DNA from: a virus
Direction: 5' to 3' (one strand)
Length of the DNA: 23,505 nucleotides
Virus record (IMG/VR): IMGVR_UViG_3300027734_000323
Location: 1-23,505 of that record
A program made the translations under genes and the position numbers. The notes under the pieces are model-generated. The model was given only the letters and a program-made list of their open reading frames with translations, was not told the origin of the DNA and did no database searches. This document shows, one piece after another, positions 1 through 6,621 of this stretch (position 1 is the first letter of the stretch; every line of letters begins with the position of its first letter).

Positions 1-1335
1 TTGTTTTGAATTAAAATTGATATCTACTTGGTTTAAGAATATCTCATCATTTTTCAATTCTGGAAATTCCATACACATTTGTAATTTAAGTGGTTTAACA
101 ATTAATTCTTTATAGTTAGCTCTTAAACGGTTAATAAAGTTATTAAATTTAACTTCATCTCTAGTCATCTCGGCCGCATCACTAAATACATTACCACCAC
201 CATTTTCTTTATCAAATCTTTGGAAAGGAATTTTAGATGCTCTTTTTAAGATATTAAAGAACCAAGTTAACATATCATTCTCATTTAAGTTGTGACCTTC
301 CGGTGAGACTAATTCCATACCAGGTGTACCAGCATCTCCTTCTGGAAACCACACTTGTTTATTATATGGTAAATGTTTTCTACCATTTATAGTAACAGTA
401 CCTAATGTATCATCCCATTCAACTTCTTCCGAGTAATCAGCAATTAATTGACCAATTTGTTCTTCAGCACGTTGTCTAGGTAAACCTTTAATTGGAATAG
501 TAAACTTTTGATAAACAGTAGCGTTGATAATATTGAACATAATTTTAGTTTGTTCAAGAATCTTTAACTGATTATATGGTTTAATTAAACCCTCAAGATA
601 TGAAGTTTCAGAATAGTCATTCTGTGTTGAATATGAAATAAATACCAATTGAGAATCTAAGAAGATTCTTCTTAATTGTGGATCCTCTGGATATTGAATC
701 CAAAGATTACCAATAGATGGCTCATATGCTGGAACTAATGTCTCAGGCCTTAATCTATTAAAGTGAATAATATTCTTTTTCTTATCATCCCACACAATTT
801 CAATAGCAATATAACCATCAATTAAGAAATCTTTCATCATATTCCAAGCAGTGATGTTATCACCAAATCCAAATCTATTATAAATAATTTCAAAATACTC
901 TTGATATTTATCTTTAATATCTTGTGAGTAGTCATTTGATAAAGGTCTAGGTGAACAAAAATCATTCTCATTATAGATAATTGCCTCATCAGAAACCGAT
1001 GAAACAAAATCTCTTAATTCATCTTTAATTGAATATTCTCTTAAAATTCTTCTCTTATCAGCATAACTTCTATCCAAATAAGGAACTGACTTTCTATTAA
1101 GAACAGATGCAACCGCTTTGGATGAGAAGAAATCATACATCGAATTATTTTTCTGACTGTACGGATCCTCATTAATACCAACACCGACAGTGTTTCTGAT
1201 AATCATATCATCATACTTCATACCGAAGTTTGATAAATTACGAAGCAATCTATTAAAAAGACCCTTATTCTCAACCGCAGATGAGATATAAGTAGAATTT
1301 TGATTTTGTTGATTTAGCGGATTATAAGAAGCCAT
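1..1335 (-). CDS. Portal protein, T4 gp20-like (3' end cut by window edge)
   Basis: Portal vertex subunit; in T4 a gp20 dodecamer forms the DNA entry channel, starts prohead assembly and docks the terminase. The reading frame is open from ATG at 1335 to the window edge, giving 445 residues without a C-terminus (T4 gp20 is about 520). It starts MASYNPLNQQNQNSTY. The middle contains IDGYIAIEIVW and HFNRLRPETLVPAYEP, then IPIKGLPRQRAEEQIGQ and KQVWFPEGDAGTPGMELVSP, followed by a helix ending ASKIPFQRF. This matches the gp20 pattern of an LPKGKAEQ segment, a FWLPRREGG-TEI wing and a VPVSRL helix. Two late-promoter-like motifs lie upstream. In T4 the prohead protease and scaffold genes follow gene 20, so they may lie beyond the left edge (inference). 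Confidence 0.85.
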   Translation of the reverse strand, partial: MASYNPLNQQNQNSTYISSAVENKGLFNRLLRNLSNFGMKYDDMIIRNTVGVGINEDPYSQKNNSMYDFFSSKAVASVLNRKSVPYLDRSYADKRRILREYSIKDELRDFVSSVSDEAIIYNENDFCSPRPLSNDYSQDIKDKYQEYFEIIYNRFGFGDNITAWNMMKDFLIDGYIAIEIVWDDKKKNIIHFNRLRPETLVPAYEPSIGNLWIQYPEDPQLRRIFLDSQLVFISYSTQNDYSETSYLEGLIKPYNQLKILEQTKIMFNIINATVYQKFTIPIKGLPRQRAEEQIGQLIADYSEEVEWDDTLGTVTINGRKHLPYNKQVWFPEGDAGTPGMELVSPEGHNLNENDMLTWFFNILKRASKIPFQRFDKENGGGNVFSDAAEMTRDEVKFNNFINRLRANYKELIVKPLKLQMCMEFPELKNDEIFLNQVDINFNSKQ

Positions 1336-1355
1336 AAAATTTTAAAAATTTCTAG

Positions 1356-1365
1356 TATATATTAA
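1356..1365 (-). promoter_or_regulatory. Late-type promoter box for the portal gene
   Basis: TTAATATATA ends 20 nt before the ATG. A second copy lies 25 bp further upstream at 1381-1390, so the portal may have tandem promoters. Confidence 0.55.
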
Positions 1366-1380
1366 AAACAGAGTTTCCCA

Positions 1381-1390
1381 TATATATTAA
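1381..1390 (-). promoter_or_regulatory. Upstream tandem late-type box for the portal gene
   Basis: An exact TTAATATATA two bases past the stop codon of the 230-aa gene and 45 nt before the portal ATG. Confidence 0.45.
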
Positions 1391-1392
1391 GT

Positions 1393-2085
1393 TTAACGAC
1401 CATATTTTTCAAGGCTTTTCTTGATTCTATCAGCATGTCCTTTTAGTAGTTTGTAGTTTTCTTTTATATCATCTGAAATTTGATAAAAGTCTTTTATCAA
1501 AACTTTACTCATTTCAGCATCTCTATCAGCTCTATCGCCTAATTTAGCACTCCAAATCTCATAGAGTTTTCTAGGGTCATATTTATTTTTAGGGTGACCA
1601 GAATATAAGAATCTAGGAACTGCTTCCATATTTATCTTATGGACTAGTTGAACTTGTTGAAGATTATATTCAACCAAAGCATACTCAAATCCATAATTCA
1701 TCAATTCTCTATAAACTCCTTGAAAATCAACTTCTAATAAATTATTGTTTTCAAAGTCTTCTTCTTTGATGTACTTATCAAATATACTCACCCGAACTTC
1801 AAGTGGGATAAAATTAAAATTAATACCTATTATAATTATAAGATTCTCAAATTTCTTAAAATCAACAGTGAAAATTGGAGAATATCTCATCCAATTAGAA
1901 TCATCCATATAATGTAAGTGATAAAACCCACCCAATTGCATCTGACCAACATTCATACTAGTAACTTCACTATCTGATTTACTAAACTTATTATAGAAAT
2001 AAAGTGAGTTATTTTTATAATTCTCAGCAATTCCATTACCATAAACCAAATTATTTAATTTAACTCTTTCTAATAATTCACCCAT
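1393..2085 (-). CDS. Probable virion structural protein, 230 aa
   Basis: I cannot name this protein with confidence. It has no signal peptide or membrane segment. Residues about 46-105 read VGQMQLGGFYHLHYMDD, then SPIFTVDF, then IIGINFNFIPLEVRVSIFDKY. This layout (a short strand with a Tyr-rich motif, a Pro-initiated strand, then G-x-N-x-x-x-[IL]-P-x-x-x-R) recalls a structural protein family common in T4-like phages of marine bacteria. The C-terminal 60 residues are charged and helical. It lies directly upstream of the portal on the same strand with 57 nt between them, and has its own TTAATATATA motif 18 nt before ATG, so a head or neck role is plausible. That role rests on context and a weak pattern only. 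Confidence 0.8.
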   Translation of the reverse strand: MGELLERVKLNNLVYGNGIAENYKNNSLYFYNKFSKSDSEVTSMNVGQMQLGGFYHLHYMDDSNWMRYSPIFTVDFKKFENLIIIIGINFNFIPLEVRVSIFDKYIKEEDFENNNLLEVDFQGVYRELMNYGFEYALVEYNLQQVQLVHKINMEAVPRFLYSGHPKNKYDPRKLYEIWSAKLGDRADRDAEMSKVLIKDFYQISDDIKENYKLLKGHADRIKKSLEKYGR

Positions 2086-2103
2086 AGGATATTAATTTAT
2101 AGA

Positions 2104-2113
2104 TATATATTAA
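2104..2113 (-). promoter_or_regulatory. Late-type promoter box for the 230-aa gene
   Basis: TTAATATATA ends 18 nt before ATG 2085, within the 44-bp gap to the divergent gp4-like gene. Confidence 0.55.
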
Positions 2114-2129
2114 AAAATAACATTAAGGT

Positions 2130-2639
2130 ATGTTAAATAGTGCTCCAAAACAACCAGGTAAATATCACCAAGGATTGTTTACTCCAAGTAACAAAGACAA
2201 AGTAATTAAATTAAACTCACAAGGTGGATTATACTATCGTTCCGGATTAGAACAGAAAATGATGGTCTATCTAGACAATAATGAAAAGATTATCAATTGG
2301 GGAGCAGAACATCTTAGAATACCCTACACCAAAACAGAATGGGTATCAGAAAATCAAGATTATAAAACATCAGAACATACTTACTATCCTGACTTTTATT
2401 ATGAGTTAAAAAGAGAGGATGGATCAATTTCTAAAGTTGTTGCTGAAGTAAAGCCTTATTCAGAAACAATTGAACCTAAATTGAATCCAAATCCAACAGC
2501 TAAACAGATGAAGAACTTTGAATATGCTCTTAAAATGTATAATAAAAATCTAAGTAAGTGGACTTACATGATTGAATATTGTCAAAGAAAAGGATTTGAA
2601 TTTATTATTATTACTGAAAAAGTCCTTGGATCAAGATAA
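2130..2639 (+). CDS. Head completion nuclease, T4 gp4-like (PD-(D/E)XK fold)
   Basis: In T4, gp4 acts on the filled head after packaging and is required for head completion; the family has a TnsA/restriction-endonuclease-like fold. The 169-aa protein matches gp4 along its length: GLFTPSNKDK near the N-terminus, then LYYRSGLEQKMMVYLDNN (T4 has a similar IYRSSWELKVMKYFDNN), then NWGAEHLRIPY and HTYYPDFYYEL. Candidate catalytic residues are E41, D88 in YYPDF, and E106/K108 in VAEVKPY, which form an intact PD-(D/E)XK signature. T4 gp4 is about 150 aa, so the length fits. It is a single plus-strand gene between minus-strand genes, and its last 29 nt overlap the convergent membrane-protein gene. 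No clear ribosome binding site is visible beyond AAGG very close to the ATG. Confidence 0.87.
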   Translation: MLNSAPKQPGKYHQGLFTPSNKDKVIKLNSQGGLYYRSGLEQKMMVYLDNNEKIINWGAEHLRIPYTKTEWVSENQDYKTSEHTYYPDFYYELKREDGSISKVVAEVKPYSETIEPKLNPNPTAKQMKNFEYALKMYNKNLSKWTYMIEYCQRKGFEFIIITEKVLGSR

Positions 2640-2973
2640 TAATAAGAAAGAAAACACTCATAATAGTGTTTATACCATCATATAAATTTATAGCAATATT
2701 TCTCTTGGTTGATAAGATAACATACTTAAATAGACCAAGAAAAATAATACCAAAGAAATATATCCACAAATGTGAGAATAAACCAATCGGTAACCAAATT
2801 AAATAGAATATCTTAAATAGATAGAAAAATAAATTTGGAATAGCACTTTTAAGATCCAAATTTGGATCAAATTTAGCAAAAATTTTATTACGATTGGTTA
2901 GTTGATACACCTCAACCACAATAAAAACAAGTGAAAGGGCATAGAAAAAATTAGACAAAAGGCTCATCTTCAA
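2611..2973 (-). CDS. Small polytopic membrane protein, 120 aa
   Basis: Function unknown. The sequence is dominated by hydrophobic segments at about residues 6-25, 46-66, 68-88 and 100-118, so I expect three or four transmembrane helices in the host inner membrane. Between the first two is a charged stretch with KFDPNLDLKSA. There is no catalytic motif. The start overlaps the end of the upstream 104-aa gene by 23 nt, implying co-transcription and possible translational coupling; an alternative start is Met3 (2967). The 3' end overlaps the convergent gp4-like gene by 29 nt. Small membrane proteins in phages include holins, superinfection-exclusion and anti-defence proteins. I cannot choose between these, and no lysis gene is adjacent. 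Confidence 0.7.
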   Translation of the reverse strand: MKMSLLSNFFYALSLVFIVVEVYQLTNRNKIFAKFDPNLDLKSAIPNLFFYLFKIFYLIWLPIGLFSHLWIYFFGIIFLGLFKYVILSTKRNIAINLYDGINTIMSVFFLIIILIQGLFQ

Positions 2974-3265
2974 ATATAGTTTTTATTTCTCCCAGATTTT
3001 TTAAATTTGTGAGAGAATTTTGCATTAGTCTTATACTACCAGATTTACTTACTTCATTAAAAATCTCATCAGATACAGACACCTCAATCGGATCGCCCAC
3101 AATTCTATCATATTCATGTGGAATAGCATCTGAATCTCTACTTTCATAAGTCTTTCTTATGTAAGATTTACATTCATCCTTTGTTAAATGTAGTGAACAA
3201 CCATCAGGACGAATGCCCCATCCACGTTCAGACTCTTCCCAATACTGTAAATAAACGCTTTTCAT
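2951..3265 (-). CDS. Hypothetical protein, 104 aa
   Basis: I do not recognise this small soluble protein. It begins MKSVYLQYWEESERGWGIRP, followed by DGCSLHLTKDECKSYI and a central EYDRIVGDPIEVSVSD strand region. The aromatic N-terminus and following helix suggest a compact alpha/beta domain. There is no signal peptide. An exact TATAAATA sequence (the T4 late promoter consensus) lies 10 nt upstream of the ATG. It is the first gene of a two-gene unit with the membrane protein at 2611-2973, whose start overlaps its 3' end. It diverges from the glutamine synthetase gene, with 77 nt between the two starts. Confidence 0.7.
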   Translation of the reverse strand: MKSVYLQYWEESERGWGIRPDGCSLHLTKDECKSYIRKTYESRDSDAIPHEYDRIVGDPIEVSVSDEIFNEVSKSGSIRLMQNSLTNLKNLGEIKTIFEDEPFV

Positions 3266-3275
3266 ACTTTTGTGA

Positions 3276-3283
3276 TATTTATA
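3276..3283 (-). promoter_or_regulatory. Exact T4-type late promoter box TATAAATA
   Basis: TATAAATA on the minus strand ends 10 nt before the ATG of the 104-aa gene. It is identical to the T4 late promoter consensus, whereas most promoters here use TTAATATATA. Confidence 0.45.
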
Positions 3284-3331
3284 GTGATATTAATTAAACT
3301 CTTAAAGTTTAGCAAATATAATAAATAAAAA

Positions 3332-3340
3332 TTAATTATA
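3332..3340 (+). promoter_or_regulatory. Weak late-promoter-like box before glutamine synthetase
   Basis: TTAATTATA ends 2 nt before the ATG. It is a degenerate form of the TTAATATATA box found elsewhere in the window. No Shine-Dalgarno sequence is present, so translation would be leaderless or AT-driven. Confidence 0.3.
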
Positions 3341-3342
3341 CA

Positions 3343-4494
3343 ATGAGAAAAATAACATTTCATTTAGAGTATATTTGGTTAGACGGTAATTATCCTCAAC
3401 AAATACGTTCAAAAACAAAAATAGTGGAGAAAGAAATCACCGACGATATTATTGAAGATATTCAAAATAGTGAAACCGGAGATGTACGCGAACCATTCTA
3501 TAATGATTGGAAAAAAAATCCAAAATCATTACCAATGTGGAACTTTGATGGATCTTCCACTGGCCAAGCCGAAACTTCTAAATCAGAATTGTTATTACAT
3601 CCAGTAAATATTTTCATGGATCCAGTTAAACACAATGGATTTATAGTTATTTCTGAAGTATATAATACAGATGACACACCACACCACACAAATAAAAGAG
3701 CAAAAATGGTGGAAACTGTTAAAAAGTATGATCAAGAAACAATGTGGGGATGGGAGGCCGAGTATTTCATTTATGATAAAAAAACTAATAAACCACTTGG
3801 ATGGCCAACAGAAGGATATCCTAGACCACAAGGACCATTCTATTGTGCAGTTGGTGGTAATAATGTTGATGGACGCGAATTTGTCGAAGAACACACAACA
3901 TTATGTGAAATTACAGGTTTGAAAATTTCTGGAATCAATGCTGAAGTTGCTCTTGGTCAATGGGAATATCAAATTGGACCAGTTTATGCAATAGATGGTG
4001 CTGACCAAATGTGGATTTCTAGATTTTTATTACAAAGATTGTCTGAAAAATATGGATATTTTATTGAATTAGAACCTAAACCATATAAAGGAAATGATTG
4101 GAATGGATCGGGAATGCACGTTAACTTCTCAACTAAAGAAATGAGAGATGATTTGAAAAATAAGAAAAAGTTAGTTATTGAAGCTTGTGAAAAATTAGGA
4201 CAAAAAGTAGAAGAACATATTGCAGTATATGGACCAAACAATGAAGCTCGTTTAACTGGATCAAATGAAACTTGTTCAATTAAAGAATTTAGATATGGAA
4301 TTGGAGATAGAACAGCTTCAATTCGTATTCCTTCTTCAATTGAAGACAAAACAACTCCTGGATACTTAGAAGATAGAAGACCAGCTTCAAATGGTGATCC
4401 ATATGAAATTGTAACTAGAATGGTCAAAACCATCTGTGGTGGAAAGTCAGATAAAAAATCTGATAAGAAAAAGAAGAAAGAACAAGAAGCATAA
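3343..4494 (+). CDS. Glutamine synthetase, type II (GSII)
   Basis: ATP-dependent ligation of ammonia to glutamate, the main cytoplasmic nitrogen assimilation step. The 383-aa protein has a complete GSII layout. A beta-grasp N-terminal domain contains YIWLDGN and PMWNFDGSS (residues about 10-71). The catalytic domain contains GWEAEY (metal ligands E138, E140), GWPTEGYPRPQGPFYC, INAEVALGQWEYQ (E201, E208), NGSGMHVNFS (H259), RLTGSNET (303-310), RTASIRIP (323-330) and YLEDRRPASNGDPY (341-354). All expected active-site motifs are intact, so it should be active. It resembles the GSII that I know from flavobacteria. About 25 extra residues sit before the WNFDGSS motif, and a Lys-rich tail (about 368-380) extends past the catalytic domain. 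It stands alone with its own terminator. Acquisition from a host is likely (inference). Confidence 0.96.
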   Translation: MRKITFHLEYIWLDGNYPQQIRSKTKIVEKEITDDIIEDIQNSETGDVREPFYNDWKKNPKSLPMWNFDGSSTGQAETSKSELLLHPVNIFMDPVKHNGFIVISEVYNTDDTPHHTNKRAKMVETVKKYDQETMWGWEAEYFIYDKKTNKPLGWPTEGYPRPQGPFYCAVGGNNVDGREFVEEHTTLCEITGLKISGINAEVALGQWEYQIGPVYAIDGADQMWISRFLLQRLSEKYGYFIELEPKPYKGNDWNGSGMHVNFSTKEMRDDLKNKKKLVIEACEKLGQKVEEHIAVYGPNNEARLTGSNETCSIKEFRYGIGDRTASIRIPSSIEDKTTPGYLEDRRPASNGDPYEIVTRMVKTICGGKSDKKSDKKKKKEQEA

Positions 4495-4498
4495 AAAG

Positions 4499-4526
4499 AA
4501 AAACCTCTCAAATTTGAGAGGTTTTT
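4499..4526. terminator. Bidirectional terminator between glutamine synthetase and the gp55 unit
   Basis: A perfect 28-bp palindrome: A5, CCTCTC, AAATTT, GAGAGG, T5. A T-run follows on the plus strand and a matching one on the minus strand. It lies directly after the glutamine synthetase stop and also serves the convergent minus-strand genes. The stop codon of the 56-codon minus-strand ORF (4508-4510) falls inside the stem. Confidence 0.9.
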
Positions 4527-4678
4527 TTAATTTTATTAAATATTTTATTTATTTTTCTAATTCTAACTTCTTGTTTTGTTTCATATTGAATACTAACTTT
4601 AGCATCAACAAAAGAAGGTTGTGATACAACATCTTGTATAAAGTCAGACCAATTATATTGTTCGAAGTTTTTGGACAT
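4508..4678 (-). CDS. Small ORF, 56 aa, translationally coupled to the gp55-like gene
   Basis: Start and stop overlap as TAATG: the gp55-like stop TAA (4680-4678) shares its last base with this ATG. The product starts MSKNFEQYNWSDFIQDVV and ends in a basic helix (RIRKINKIFNKIKK). I do not recognise it. It is too short and too different to be called gp33, although a small co-regulator next to a late sigma factor would make sense. The stop codon lies inside the terminator stem, which is unusual and lowers confidence. Support comes from the precise overlap, the plausible amino-acid composition and the lack of any other explanation for this 170-nt gap. Confidence 0.55.
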   Translation of the reverse strand: MSKNFEQYNWSDFIQDVVSQPSFVDAKVSIQYETKQEVRIRKINKIFNKIKKTSQI

Positions 4679-5004
4679 TAAATTGAGTGAAGACCCATTC
4701 CATCATTACTTGATTCAATACTAATCAATCTAATTTGATGGTCATTATCACCTTTCTTTTTATAAAGTTCATTATAACCTTTAGCAATACCACGTTTGAA
4801 TACTTCTGTAAAGTAAGCGAAAGCATTATCAGATTTTTCCTCATTGAAGTTATACCAATTAGAAAACATATCTAACAGACCAGATTGATAACAATCCATT
4901 CTATCATCATTGTTATAATATCTCATTTTTTTAATTGTTCTTTTAGCAAGAATCTCTAACATCAATTTAGATTTGTTAGTTAATTTTCCTTGTGCTTTTG
5001 ACAC
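4678..5004 (-). CDS. Late-transcription sigma factor, T4 gp55-like
   Basis: gp55 is the phage sigma factor that redirects host RNA polymerase to late promoters. The 108-aa product starts at GTG (5004). Residues about 20-85 match the sigma region 2-like core of gp55: LAKRTIKKMRYYNNDDRMDC, then GLLDMFSNWYNFNEEKSDNAFAYFTEVFKRGIAKG, where T4 has [25 protein letters not shown]. It is clearly shorter than T4 gp55 (185 aa); both the N-terminal arm and the C-terminal sliding-clamp-binding tail seem missing. The frame stays open upstream of GTG back to a TAA near 5092, but without an ATG. A short inverted repeat sits 3 nt before the GTG. The promoters it would recognise are probably the TTAATATATA boxes (inference). 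Confidence 0.8.
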   Translation of the reverse strand: MSKAQGKLTNKSKLMLEILAKRTIKKMRYYNNDDRMDCYQSGLLDMFSNWYNFNEEKSDNAFAYFTEVFKRGIAKGYNELYKKKGDNDHQIRLISIESSNDGMGLHSI

Positions 5005-5007
5005 TAT

Positions 5008-5025
5008 GATCTCGACAAAGAGATC
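5008..5025 (-). promoter_or_regulatory. Short hairpin just before the GTG of the gp55-like gene
   Basis: GATCTC and GAGATC are separated by six bases, giving a 6-bp stem that ends 3 nt before the start codon. It could modulate translation of the sigma factor. The rest of the 171-nt gap (5005-5175) holds only this hairpin, an AT-rich leader and the next terminator. Confidence 0.3.
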
Positions 5026-5129
5026 TTTATTATGTAAGTAAATAGTAGTAGAATTATTTTTTATTATCAGTCCAACTGAAATGCTTTCATGTTATATAGA
5101 ACACTGAAATAAAAGTTTATAAATAAAAA

Positions 5130-5157
5130 AAAACTCTCAAATTTCTTTGAGAGTTTT
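5130..5157 (-). terminator. Terminator after the 427-aa protein gene
   Basis: On the minus strand AAAACTCTCAAA pairs with TTTGAGAGTTTT across a 4-nt loop and is followed by a run of T. It starts about 19 nt after the stop codon of the upstream gene. The CTCTCAAA core is also present in the terminator at 4499-4526. Confidence 0.88.
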
Positions 5158-5175
5158 CATTAAATTTTATTTTAA

Positions 5176-6459
5176 TTAAGCCTTAACTCTTTCTTTATAT
5201 TGTAATTCTTTAACAGATTGTAATTCGGTATTTAATACTTCTTTTCTCTTGTTTAAGTTATTTAATGCTACAGACAAAGCGTTTGATTCACCAATCATCT
5301 TTATAGAGCCATTTACTTTATCAATGTTAAATTGAACATCTTCAAGCTTTAATACAATTTCTCTTTCTTTATCTTCTAATCTTCTTTTTGTAATTAATTC
5401 TTTACCTAATTTATTCTCATAGAAGAATGTTAAATCATAATTTAATTCATTTCTTACTTCATTTACCAATTCTAAAGCCGACTCATATTTAAAGAATGAA
5501 TTGCCATATCTTTCATCACATCTGTATAAGAAAGTTGCATTTTTATAATTGAATGCAAATACTTCTAAATATGGATTAATTAAGTTATTAACTCTTTTAA
5601 CCACATCCATTTCAACAAATTTATTTAAGTTATTTGAAGTTTCAAGTAAAATTGGATAGAATTGTTTGTTTACAATTGGAATAATTGGAGAAGCAAATAA
5701 ACTTTCTAATGTAGTTTCTTTGTTCATTTCATCATCATTGATGAAGATAACACCTTTTTTATTTACTGATAAACCAATAGTTAAATTTTCAGAAATTCTG
5801 AAATTAACTCTATCTTCAGTGATAGTAGCATATCTCATACCAATCTCAAGATTACGAAGAGTTCTTAACTTATCATTATCTGTTACATGAGTCTCTAAAA
5901 GAGTTTTCTCAACATTATTCTCAGAAAGTAAGAACCAAGAGTCCTTAACTAAACAAAGATAACCTTCTTCAACTTGTTCAACAATTGTGAACACTGATTC
6001 TGATTTACCACCAGAAAGAAGATTAGATTTTTGTTGAGGTGATTTTGTTAAATTATGAACAAATAATTTAATTTCTGGAACCCAGTCATAAACTGCCAAT
6101 TCATTAAGAACTTTAGACATTCTATCTTGATCTGATTCCAAGTTAATAGTTTGTAAAAGAACATTAATAGGCTGTCTGTAAATTTCACCTTGATTTTTAC
6201 TATTTAAAACATTATACAAATGTTTTAATTCATATACCAATTGATACTCAGACACATCATCATTTAATGACTCTAATAAACCTTTAATTTCCTTGTCAAA
6301 AGTGTAAGCTTTTAGTTTCTCATTAAGAGACAAAACGATTGTCTTTTCAGACAAGTCATTGCAAGCATTAATGTGACCCTCAAGAATCACAGATACTTCC
6401 TCTTGATCAAGAGATAAATTTTTTCTAAAGTTGAATAACTCTAATTTGAGATTCTTCAT
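5176..6459 (-). CDS. Large unknown protein with C-terminal coiled coil, 427 aa
   Basis: I do not recognise a family. The N-terminus (MKNLKLELFNFRKNLSLDQE) is followed by a helical region to about residue 150, a mixed alpha/beta middle with SGGKSESVFTIVEQ and NNVEKTLLETHV, and a strongly charged heptad-like segment from about residue 353 to the end (ITKRRLEDKEREIVLKLEDV), predicted as a coiled coil. There is no signal peptide or membrane segment. The gene forms its own unit with one of the best promoter regions in the window (AAAGTGA element, AT box, conserved leader) and a strong terminator, so high late expression is likely. That would suit an abundant virion or assembly protein, but this is inferred from regulation only. 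Confidence 0.85.
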   Translation of the reverse strand: MKNLKLELFNFRKNLSLDQEEVSVILEGHINACNDLSEKTIVLSLNEKLKAYTFDKEIKGLLESLNDDVSEYQLVYELKHLYNVLNSKNQGEIYRQPINVLLQTINLESDQDRMSKVLNELAVYDWVPEIKLFVHNLTKSPQQKSNLLSGGKSESVFTIVEQVEEGYLCLVKDSWFLLSENNVEKTLLETHVTDNDKLRTLRNLEIGMRYATITEDRVNFRISENLTIGLSVNKKGVIFINDDEMNKETTLESLFASPIIPIVNKQFYPILLETSNNLNKFVEMDVVKRVNNLINPYLEVFAFNYKNATFLYRCDERYGNSFFKYESALELVNEVRNELNYDLTFFYENKLGKELITKRRLEDKEREIVLKLEDVQFNIDKVNGSIKMIGESNALSVALNNLNKRKEVLNTELQSVKELQYKERVKA

Positions 6460-6492
6460 AATAACAATTATTATTTTTTAATTTCTTTAATG

Positions 6493-6528
6493 TATATATT
6501 ATAAACAAAAAGTCATTTTTTTCACTTT
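6493..6528 (-). promoter_or_regulatory. Extended late-type promoter of the 427-aa gene
   Basis: The minus strand reads AAAGTGA (complement of 6522-6528), an A-tract, then ATAATATATA (6493-6502), with 20 nt between AAAGTG and the AT box. The leader contains AAGAAATTAAAAAAT, shared with the promoter at 11560-11595. Confidence 0.6.
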
Positions 6529-6579
6529 TTGTTTTAAATTCTTATTCATATCATTCTTTCCAATTTCTATACACACCAT
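6499..6579 (-). CDS. Possible 26-codon small ORF behind its own promoter
   Basis: An ATG lies 6 nt after a TTTATATATA box and opens a basic peptide beginning MVCIEIGKNDMNKNLKQK. Its stop codon overlaps the next promoter. The placement mirrors that of larger genes, but the length makes the call weak; the promoter may simply be a second promoter for the 427-aa gene. Confidence 0.25.
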   Translation of the reverse strand: MVCIEIGKNDMNKNLKQKVKKMTFCL

Positions 6580-6585
6580 AGTATC

Positions 6586-6621
6586 TATATATAAATATTA
6601 TAATGTTAATTTTTTCACTTT
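6586..6621 (-). promoter_or_regulatory. Second extended promoter upstream of the 427-aa gene
   Basis: AAAGTGA (overlapping the gp15-like stop codon) is followed after 20 nt by TTTATATATA (6586-6595). The arrangement is the same as at 6493-6528, so two promoters stand in tandem about 93 bp apart. Confidence 0.5.

Noticed and set aside
3498-4511. Open frames antisense to or overlapping the glutamine synthetase gene
   Set aside because: The glutamine synthetase frame is fully conserved with all active-site motifs; the others are frame shadows.
5071-5094. Seven-codon ATG frame (MKAFQLD) upstream of the gp55-like gene
   Set aside because: Too short to support as a gene and not in frame with gp55; chance occurrence is likely, although a leader peptide is not excluded.
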